The notes beneath the pieces were generated by a model. It had not been told where the DNA came from, ran no database searches, and was given only the letters and a program-made list of their open reading frames with translations. 64,000 nucleotides of DNA from Trichoplax sp. H2. Its lineage: Eukaryota > Placozoa > Uniplacotomia > Trichoplacea. Numbering within the stretch: position 1 is the stretch's first letter; every line of letters begins with the position of its first letter. Location: assembly GCA_003344405.1 (NCBI GenBank), contig NOWV01000001.1, forward strand, positions 248,001-312,000, in the 5' to 3' direction. The position numbers were made by a program, and so were the translations under genes. This document shows positions 50,449 through 61,000 of this stretch, piece after piece.

Positions 50449-51427
50449 ATAGAAATTATTGCTATGTGCCTTGACAATTCTTGCATGGATAACTAGATAC
50501 TGGTATAAAGTGCAGTATTTGTACGTTAGTTTAAGTCATACTTTCCCCCTTTTTCTATATCTAAAGAGAAAATAAACGTGCTGGGGTTAGGGGAATCAGG
50601 TTATCCACGTCGAGATCTTTGGATATGATTCATTATTTGTATACTGAAGATAATAACAGGTATAGTCCTTCTCCATCTATATTCATTGAGATTAATCTGT
50701 AATGAAGGGCGATTACAATAAAAGCAAAATAACTTGTAGTCATTCATTCTTATTTTTCTTCATATCAATATGCCAAATGTAATCCTCATCTACTCTCGTG
50801 TAGGCTAACTTGGTAGTTGAAATTATAATATTTGGTTTTAAAAACTGCCTGGTTCTCCTCTTTCAGTAAGAGAGTAGAAGACATTTTTAGGTCATTTTTG
50901 GCGCACATAATACAATAGAATTTGCAAGGACAGATACACTCTTTGCAAAATATTGATAACCATAGCCAAGTTAAAATTGTCTACTATTTTTCGACGATAT
51001 TGTTGATTACTTGCAGATGTATCATTGACTTTGAGAGAGAATTCTATCTCGTGTAGTATCAATCATTGTTGCATACTGTCACAGACTATGGCATAATCAA
51101 CTACCTCAAAATGATGGGACAAAAAAGGTCAATTGCATTTTTAAATTTTACTTTATTACCATACAGTACAGCAGATATTTTTACCAACCTACGAGCCGAT
51201 TATTCTATGCTATTTTATCATCCAGTTTATAGTATTCTATGATAGTTGGTGGAATTTTGCCGGATCCAAAAATAATGCCAATCGATCATAGATTGCGCGA
51301 TTTTTTTTACTTGCCTTCTTCCAACAAACATAACGACCATTAATATAATATCAAATCCCGGTTTACCATCGGACGATAACAGTTAATGATTAAATTTTAG
51401 TTATAAATAAACAATATTATTATATTA
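50449..51427. other. Spacer between tandem arrays
   Basis: AT-rich, about 1 kb; nothing supported. Confidence 0.6.
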
Positions 51428-51845
51428 TTAATGTTTATTAGGAATGGCAGTCAACGGTATAGATTGTCAATAAAATGTAACGGTATTAATCATTCTCTTA
51501 CACTGATCAATAGTGAAGCTATTGAATGCGACTCCTAGAGCGCATATCCTATCGTAGAAAAAAATATTATCGATGTTTATTAGGAATAGCAGTTAAGAAT
51601 ATAGGTAGTTGACAAAACGGAACAATATTAATCATTGTTTCATGTTGATCAATAGTAAAGCTATTGAATACGACTCCTAAAGAGCATACCCTCTCGTAGA
51701 AAATATTAGTGATGTTTATTAGGAACAGAAGTTAAAAATATCGATAGTCAATAAAATGGAACGGTATTAATCATTCTTTCATGTCCATCAAGAGTAAAGC
51801 TATTGAATACGACTCCTATAGAGTATATCCTACCATTGAAAATCT
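51428..51845. repeat. Three-unit tandem repeat, about 140 bp
   Basis: Units start at 51431, 51573 and 51712 with ATGTTTATTAGGAA, and each contains TATTAATCATT, AGTxAAGCTATTGAAT and CGACTCCTA. The spacing is 142 and 139 bp. Confidence 0.9.
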
Positions 51846-52885
51846 ACAAAATAGCTAGACTTGAGTATCTTGAAATACTAACTACCCTCTTCTAGAGTCA
51901 ATAATGGTATTAATGAGATTTCCTGCAAGCATTTTGTCCTAACATTGAATGTCAACACTATCCTAAAGTTATAATTTTGATGCCCATGACATCGCAACTT
52001 GTCGTTATGATCGATTATTTTGCATGGCAGCCAAACATCGTCTTATTATTGTCTATCTTATATTATCCTATTGTCCAATTTGTTATGCATTAACTCAATT
52101 ATTATAAAATAAAATTCTTGTGTTTCCTTAAGAGGAAGAAGAATGAGAATACAGATTAAATTGATTACATCATTAAAAGTTATTATCGATATAATAATAA
52201 CTTCATTTCTATTCAATCTTGTTTATTTTGCTATGGAATGAAAGTTTTGAGCTCAATAAGTGCCGCTTTAGCTCAGACATTCCATCGCTATATTGAAATA
52301 GATGTACAGGATGTTAATTTGGATGATTGAAAACAACCTAAACGCGTATTGTATTATATCATAATTACATCCATGAACTATTGCCGATTGTTTCATCCAT
52401 GTTTTCCCATTACTCTCTATATGTACAAATTTGTGTATTGGAATAATAACAGTGGTCCTACCTAGTCCAGACATTACAGATCAAACCATAGATTTATTAA
52501 TTTTCTATAATAATTCTATTATCTAGTATTATAGCCTGGTTTACTAATGCAATTTATCTCTCCTTCTTCCGCTCCTTATCTTCCATTCCCATTGATCTTG
52601 TATCACTTTAGTTCGGAAAATCTATCATAAAGTATGAAAACATCAATTATGAATTGGATCTATGAAAACGGCATGAAAGGGTCATTAATTAACACAACGT
52701 AGTCTCTTCAATGTGTCGGACAATTTTTCCTTGTATTGACGGGTTCATATCGTTGACGATTACATCATCGTGTCGATAATATTAATTAAAGCCATCTGAA
52801 GCGAATTTGCATATAAATTTGTCTGGATCTAGCCTAAATATGACTGACCCAATTAGTATTATTTATTACCTTTGTAGCCCTCACT
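51846..52885. other. Intergenic, no gene seen
   Basis: AT-rich; the 68-residue minus-strand frame at 52268-52474 matches nothing known. Confidence 0.55.
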
Positions 52886-53437
52886 TCTATTGACAGTCGA
52901 TCTTGCATTTCCTATTTTTAGCCAATTTTAATCGCATAATGGCAACATTGTCAAATCCTTCTTTCCTTTAAACTGCCCATTCCTTACTGTCCTAATCAAA
53001 TAGATTATTGAATGCTTTAAAATTATAAATAAAAGACTGGAATAGCTTACATGATTAACCTTTTAAGTGCTTTACTATGGCCATTAGATGTGGCCAGAGC
53101 CAAATTTTGGCTTAGTAAAATTGGTCATCAGCATGTTAAACAAATGTAATATTAGGGATAGGGATTGATTGCCGATTATCCCGATGTTTAAAACAAGATC
53201 TGAATAAAGTGAACTACCTTTTGACACCAAAATTAAATAATTTACGCACTAATTTACAGCTATACAACGACATTTAATGTATCCAATGCTAATCTTATAC
53301 CAATTAAGACTAAAATATTGCATGACCTTAACTCGGTAGTGTTGCATGTTTGCCGACACAGCAAGATCGCATGTGCCGATCTAATCCTATTCTAATCAAA
53401 ACCTAATAATGTATCGAATCATCGGCCTTAAGAATAG
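52886..53437 (+). repeat. Left copy of duplicated segment at assembly gap
   Basis: This 552-bp segment recurs right of the gap at 53458-53791. The right copy lacks 219 bp (equivalent to 53059-53277). Outside that, the two differ by one substitution (CTGCCC against CTACCC) and one base in an A run. The left copy ends in GAATAG exactly at the gap, while the right copy continues past GAATAG. Confidence 0.93.
53059..53277. repeat. 219-bp presence/absence segment ending in TTAA
   Basis: Present only in the left copy. TTAA precedes it (53055-53058) and also closes it (53274-53277). The right copy has a single TTAA at the join. I see no terminal inverted repeats, so a deletion through TTAA microhomology is as good an explanation as a TTAA-targeting element. 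Confidence 0.75.
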
Positions 53438-53457
53438 NNNNNNNNNNNNNNNNNNNN
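53438..53457. other. Assembly gap (20 N)
   Basis: Twenty unresolved bases. The flanks are copies of each other, which suggests overlapping contigs rather than missing sequence. Confidence 1.
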
Positions 53458-53791
53458 TCTATTGACAGTCGATCTTGCATTTCCTATTTTTAGCCAATTT
53501 TAATCGCATAATGGCAACATTGTCAAATCCTTCTTTCCTTTAAACTACCCATTCCTTACTGTCCTAATCAAATAGATTATTGAATGCTTTAAAATTATAA
53601 ATAAAAGACTGGAATAGCTTACATGATTAATGTATCCAATGCTAATCTTATACCAATTAAGACTAAAAATATTGCATGACCTTAACTCGGTAGTGTTGCA
53701 TGTTTGCCGACACAGCAAGATCGCATGTGCCGATCTAATCCTATTCTAATCAAAACCTAATAATGTATCGAATCATCGGCCTTAAGAATAG
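53458..53791 (+). repeat. Right copy of duplicated segment at assembly gap
   Basis: A 334-bp near-identical copy of 52886-53437 without the 219-bp internal segment. Confidence 0.93.
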
Positions 53792-56700
53792 CAACTGTTA
53801 CAATAAGAGTGTAAAAACTACGTCTATCTAACTTTAAAACTCGTTATCTATACTGTACATAAATTAATAACTATAGCACTAGACTAGATTCTTATCAATT
53901 ATTCAGGTCCTACTGTAGATATTTAGAGAAAGCAGATGTTGGTAATCTGGCACAAGATGAATTCAAAAGCTGATTAAAATTATTGTATGAATTCCATTTG
54001 TATCAACAACTTGCTGCCTTTTAATAAACTTAGTGGAAGGTAATTAGATAGTATTTGAATAACTTGTCTACGCTATAACATTAAAATTAGTCCTAGGATT
54101 ACATATTTGTTTAATTAAGCATGCCAAAAAGTTCTATAGGACAGCAATAATGACAACGTTATAGCTATAGAATATATATTGTTTAATGTTAGTGGAATCA
54201 AATTGATACATTTCTAGTGATCGATATCACGAATTGCGACCAAATCAACTGCAAACCTAAATGGCTGAATAGTTCAGTTCCTATTAGTCATTGTAAATTT
54301 AAGTCGACTAACTTATATTAATGAGAAACTTCTTATATAAGTGTATATATATATACAACACATACACATGCATTAAAATTGATTACATGACTCTCAATTT
54401 GGAACCTATTGGGAAGGCTATTTCAGAATAGTCTCTATTAGCAAAATCATTATGAAGGCGGGTATTCTATAAACGATCCGGTAAAGATTCGAAAATTATT
54501 TTTTCTGTAGTCTATAAATAGCCTTATTGCAGATGGTTTTTAATGAAGAATTTTATTGGGAAGATCTTTTAGGTTGTTATGTTAACACGTGCATATTTAT
54601 ACTTTATCAATGTTATAAATATTGACCTCAATTAGAACATCTCGGCTATGTACCATTGACTTTACAGCTGTCGGATATCGGTGTACGAGTATTAGAACTA
54701 GAAGTATATAGCCGTCAATAAATTACACTTTATGTTATCATTGTAATTTAATGCGCACTTTTATACTCTTCAGTATTCAAATTTAAAATATCATTATTGT
54801 AAATACTTTTTTCAAAATATCAGATAAATTTAATTGTACAATAGATGTAGGATTTTAGAATTTAATTTCAAAGATTTTTTTATCTAGGTCTCACTATATT
54901 AAATTTCTAGTTAATAAATTGAAACCTCCGACTCTTAATCATACTTTGATGAAAAATTTATTAAATATCGGTATATTCTAGACTGAGGGTATAGTTTGGA
55001 CTGTTACACCGGTATGAAGTGTATTTCAAAATTCTTTTAGACATATCGGTGGTAATAAGCTGCAGTACTGTATAGATCCAGTAGGTATATCAAATGAAAG
55101 TCATTATTTCATGACAGCTGCAACATCCGAATATAATGATTAATAGATGGATAAATTATTAACCAACTTTTATAGGTTGATAAATAATATACTCATCATT
55201 ATTCGTGGCAATAACCGTAGCAAAGTTTATCCTATCGTTGATTGATATTCTTACCTAATATTTTACATGGCTATTTACTTCTCAGTTAATTTGTAGCAAA
55301 TTTAATGCTAATTTAGATGCAGTATCAGTGTGAGACGGCATGATATGAGTTAATATACTTCGTATTCTCCTGATCATCATTCGTTATTGCATGATCAATG
55401 TATACTTATCATCCTATTGGATTGATTGACTTTGAGAGAAAAGTAGGACAACTAGCATTAAATGAACATACCAGTAAGAAATTCAAGCATATGATGCCGA
55501 TATATTTTGATTAATTGATTGCTTGATCATATAATCAATAGTCATCTAATCTAGATGTTAAGAACATAATTAATTTTAATAAATTTTATTTAGAATGTAA
55601 CTACTATCTATTTCTTTAGCCTATTTGTTTCATATTTTCTTTCGTCATCTCGACGTCATCGTTTAAAATGATAACACAAATAACAAATATTCAACGGATA
55701 ACGCTCATTAGTTATTCACAGTTTGAGAGATATGATTGACTCCTTTATTATAGGTAACTTAGAATATCATAGATGCTGGAAAAAACGAAAGAATACATTG
55801 ACTGCACAACTGTTGGAAATAAAAATTCTCATGTTTTAATCTTTTAATTAGCATATTAAAGCTAAACTGTTTTAACAATTTGTTTTAAGTACTCGTAATT
55901 ATCTAGCTTAAATTAAAGCTTTTCTAAGATTTAGTTTACATGATGATTTTCATATTAGTGAAGGGCAGTATAACCAATTATTCTACTTGCATAATACTAC
56001 AAGGCAGACGGCACGAGGCTATCAATATTTAGCTTTCCTAAAAAGCTTAATATCCTATCAAATTGGTTTTACATGAAACTTCAGCTCAATGGAGACAGCA
56101 AAGTCAACTATTGTACTTGCATATTATATTTAGATAGACCGGATGAAACTGTCAATATTCTAATTCAATCACTAATCTCTAAATACTAGAAGCTGCTGTA
56201 AATAAACTTACGCAGCTATTTCACCATGTATGAATGTACTGCGGTAGGATCATGTGAGACAGTGTAATATTGTATTCTAAGTTGATGATATATTTAGTAA
56301 TGTCTACCATAGGTATTGTGTTCAACATGTGATAGATATTCTCGTTAGAGGCTTAAGTATTAAATATAGCTAGCTTAGTAACTGTAATCCCTTTGAAGAG
56401 GAGCGCTACAGAGCTCACACTAGAGCTTCACATGAAAGGTGTAAACTATCCTGTATTTGAGATGCTAATACTGAAGTGTGTGGTAAGTAAGGTGCTAAGA
56501 CTGTAAAAGCGGAAAAGTACAGTATATAAGAGAGTAGTTTAGTATAGTAAGACAGTTCTTTCTCGTTAGAGGTCCTCAGCTAATCGATTAAGTTGTATCT
56601 TCGTAAGCGAGGTTTTGTTCTATAAATCTTAATTTTCTAATTTTGAAGATTCTTGATCTATCAACCTCACAGAGCATTAATGAATTTCTGAATAAAGATC

Positions 56701-57725
56701 ACTAACAATACTGCTCGAATTACCGAATAACGGAGCTGTATCTAGTCATTCTATGAGTAATCGCGTACGTCATGCATAAACATAGAAACAAATTGAACGC
56801 TTTAAGGAGACGAGCACTTCTAACGCCAAATTTATCACGAGATATATAAAATCTTATTTAGCATTTCATAATCGACTGTCGGTAACATTAACCTTATTAT
56901 CACGGAGATTAATTTAATCCAAACATTTACAACTCGGAAAATTAGATGTGTATATAGCGTAAACTTACGACTATTCAATCGAAATGAACATGTCCTCTAC
57001 CAAGATAAATGGATATATGAAATATATTTTTAGTAAATAGCCACACCTTAACATATGCGTTTATGTTTCACTGATAGAATTTAGCACTTTATTACAAATT
57101 GACATCTCAAATAGGTTACGTTTAGGATTTTAGTTAAATAATTTTGCAACATCTGATAGAACAATTAGGTGACATCATTCATACGCACTCGATCGAAAGT
57201 GTGTATGCGTACATAAAAGAATGTTTTGTAATTAACTATCAGCTATAAAAGATCATATCGCCAATTCCATTAGTTATAATTATCAATGATTACCATTACG
57301 TCGGTCTATAAATTTAGTACTTATCAGGGTAGTCAATTAGTCAATTCTTTACAGATCCTGAGATTAATGCTCAAATATTTTGACGTGAAGACAATATCAG
57401 TCATCTATCCAGTAGCTTTATTTATGCTTTCTCAGTTAATATACTAAATCTAACAACTTTGATGAGGTATCCCTTTTCTTAGATACCCTAAACACCTACA
57501 ACCTTGACTAAAAACAATTCTGAAGTATGAAGGGATGTACTTTTAAAATCAGTATTATTTTAAGTTTCTTCACATAAATATCAGCATCATTTAAAAAGTG
57601 AGGCAGTAAATACAGAGATTAGATATTTACAAGAATTATACTAAGTACAAAATACTAAGAAAATCATAGCAGATACGACAGCATATTAATATACATTAGG
57701 TAAATAGTCCCTTCAAAGTTTAAAC
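53792..57725. other. Intergenic, no gene seen
   Basis: AT-rich sequence downstream of POLR1A. A minus-strand AATAAA at 57417-57422, about 300 bases after the stop, could be the POLR1A polyadenylation signal. A short AT microsatellite lies near 54344. Confidence 0.5.
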
Positions 57726-58025
57726 TTAGCCGTAAGAAAGAGGTTGAACTAAATCAAAACAGCCAGTTCCCCCATTAACCACTCGTCCAGTTACCAATCG
57801 TGAAGAAGGAGATTTTAATACATCAATCTCTCCATGAGCTGTTGCTTCTCGCAAGAAGTGAACGGTCGTTTCAAAACTCATTTTTTGAAACGGAGAAGAG
57901 CAAGATGCCATTCCAAGTCGATTTAGTGGCCTATAGCTACCTTCATAGGTCATATAATCAGCAATGAGGGAGAGATGACGATAATTTACGTCAATGCCGT
58001 ACACTCGAAATACATTTTCAATTTC
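57726..58025 (-). CDS. POLR1A: POLR1A terminal exon
   Basis: 99 codons plus stop, starting [20 protein letters not shown] and ending VQPLSYG. The acceptor is ttatgtttag|GAA. The end point matches the family C-terminus. Confidence 0.96.
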   Translation of the reverse strand, partial: EIENVFRVYGIDVNYRHLSLIADYMTYEGSYRPLNRLGMASCSSPFQKMSFETTVHFLREATAHGEIDVLKSPSSRLVTGRVVNGGTGCFDLVQPLSYG

Positions 58026-61000
58026 CTAAACATAAACGTTAATATAAGCATATGTAAGTACAAATAAACAGCATTAATAGTTAGATAAATGGTAGACCCT
58101 AATTTAATTTATCATACTTTTCAAACTAAATCAACACAGTAATTCAAGCAGTGCTAATAACTAAGTTAGAATTGTGAGCAATGACTAAGCTAAGAAAGCC
58201 AGATGACTATAAAGACAGCACTAAGTACCTTAATGATCGCTCTATACGCAGCTTCGATGCCATATGTAGACGCCATCGCATGAATTTCATTGGTGTAAAG
58301 TTTATTAACATCTATGATATTAGCAAATTGCCAAGTATCCTAATAGTTTTGTTCACAAATAATGCCTTACGTTATAAGAATATTATGACAAACGAAATAA
58401 AGATAGTTATGCTTAAACGGAAAGCGCCGAAAAACTCAGGAGGTAGATAAATATATTTCTACACCATATGATATTTAACAGCACATTCTGAAAGGAATAT
58501 TGTGTAGTGGCGTCATTGTTATTTTAGTATCCGAAACATGAAAATTCTTCAATATTTCAAAACATTACCTGTAAATTGACTCCATCGGTAGTCAGTGTCA
58601 CGGTTTCATTTTTATCTTTATTAATATAGCACTTCTTAACTGATTGAACTTCCCGAATAGTTGCCTACATCAATATCCACGCAAACAATTATTTACGGTT
58701 GGTATACTTATCACATAGATAAAAAATCTATTCAGGTCAAACCTGCTTAGCCAATTGCTCAATAATAGGTTCTAAAATTATCTTGCCTTCACTCAAGGAT
58801 GTCTAATTACAAAGTTAAAAATATTACCTTGAAATGGGGATATCACATGCTTTGCAGACTCTATTTAACAACGTAAAAGGCTTTATTGTCACGTTTTCGA
58901 CAAGTATTTAGCCTTACCGTAAACGTAAACTCATACCATCGTTTATTTTGTACATCATGAGAATTTGCTACAATTCTCTGATGGATAGCAGATACAGTCT
59001 TCAAATTGAAAAATGAAAAAATTTATTGCTACGCTTACAAAAACCAAAGTCTATTCGTCAAAAAATTTACTTACATTCTCTTTATCTTCGTCGGTTATAT
59101 CCGGCTCTAGTACATGCGGTTCTTCATCTAAAATTATTAATATTAGATAAAATTGCTATACTCCGCGTAATTTCACAATCAAAAATGTGCATACTGAATT
59201 CATTAGAGTTTTGGCTTTGATTTGAGTATAATTCTGAGCCGTCATCATTATCGTCAGATTGGGAACTCGAATCTTCGGTTTCATCTACAATGATTACGCA
59301 ACGAAAGCATCAGTAAACACCGACATTAAATAACTGATAAATCAGAAAGTATATTTGATTAACTAAAGTTGTACTGTACCTTCGAACACTAAATTTAATA
59401 AGTAAATAAAACATTTACTAAAGTTTAAACTCACCATCAGTATTATCATCATAAGATAACTTCTGTAAAAAAATAAGATTAAAACAATCCAATCAATTCA
59501 AAATACGGCTGTAACTTACTTGACGATTATACTATGCTTGGTATGACAAATATACCTTTACTTTATTACTCTTATGGTTCAACTGATTAGGGTTATTTGT
59601 TAATTGATCGTCATATGTTGTCTCCTCATCTTGAGTTGATTCTTTACTTTTTTCTTTAGCTAGTAGGTAATATACCATTTATACATTAGCCCTTTACATA
59701 AACTATTTTTAAAATCATAGTCTTAAACAGAGTTATTACCGTCATCATGAACATCACGGAATTTTCGGAATCGTCCCAATTTATTTAGATTAATAACCCT
59801 GAATAATAAATTAGAGTAAAGAATATTACAATCAGAAATAGATAGCCAGTAGTGTAGTGCAGGGTTAGCAATTCCCCGTAACCTACTTGTTACTTTTGCT
59901 TGCTTTAATGACTTTCTCAACCGATTTTATGAAATGCAGAATAAAGACATCTTCGATAAATTTTATAACTCGCGCAGGCTTGATAGCAAATTCATCCTGT
60001 ATTTCAAATATGAATCGGTAAAAAAGTGCAAAATTCATAGGTTATATATATATATATATATATGATTATAACTGTAGTTATCAAATACCTTATAGTCCTT
60101 ATAGGGCAACAGATTCATTCGCACGGAATAGTACCGTTGAAATTCACTAAAATAATAAATTAGATAATCAACCCTTAAGAGACAGAATTATCCACTAAAA
60201 CAGCAAATATACTGGCTTACGTTACTGAAGCATCTTTAGTTTTTTCATCGTCAGATGTTTTTCGTTTTCGAATTGAAGCGGATACATCAACATTTTCCAG
60301 TACCTGCGGGATTATAAGCGAATTTGCAATTATTATTGTTAAAGAATTTCACTCCATTTTATCCGAAAACTGAATTGAGAAACTTTCTAACTCGAGTTAT
60401 TACTTTGTAAAAGCAAATTCTATCTTTACCATGTAAGCACATAAACGTAAACATGGTATAAAAGCAGCATAAATAGAAAATTAGAATTTACTTGTGATAA
60501 GGTTACTCGTGTGAAATGTTTCTTCAGATATTTAGCATTCTTGTCAGTATCCTTATTCTTCTTGAGTGTAACAATCATGGAAGGTGTTTTAATATTTGGA
60601 CTACCAACCATTAAAATTTCTCTTAATCTTGGAATTCCTAATGTAACATTCATTTCCCCTCGACCAGCAAAATGGAATGTATTTAATGTCATCTGAGTGG
60701 ATGGCTCGCCTATCGATTGAGCAGCAAGCAAACCTACAGGACATCCGGGCTCCACTAAAGCACGCATAAATTTTAGATGCATCATTTTACGAAAGTTATC
60801 GCAAGGTACATAATCATTGTTTCTCGATGTTGGGATACCATTCTCATATTGCGCTAAGAACAACTCAAGCTCCTTCCATTGCTTCTCTGATACACTACCA
60901 AAATATCTATCCGGTTTTAATCTGCAATTAACAGGGTCTGGACATGTTGAACCTGACTTACAAAATTTTTCTTTAATCGAAGAATCAAGTTTCTTCCATC

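Noticed and set aside
53059-53277. Calling the 219-bp segment a piggyBac-type MITE outright
   Set aside because: TTAA flanks are present, but terminal inverted repeats are not visible and copy number is unknown, so it is listed only as a presence/absence segment.
58181-58450. 89-residue plus-strand frame
   Set aside because: Antisense to POLR1A exon 58229-58339 and its flanking introns.
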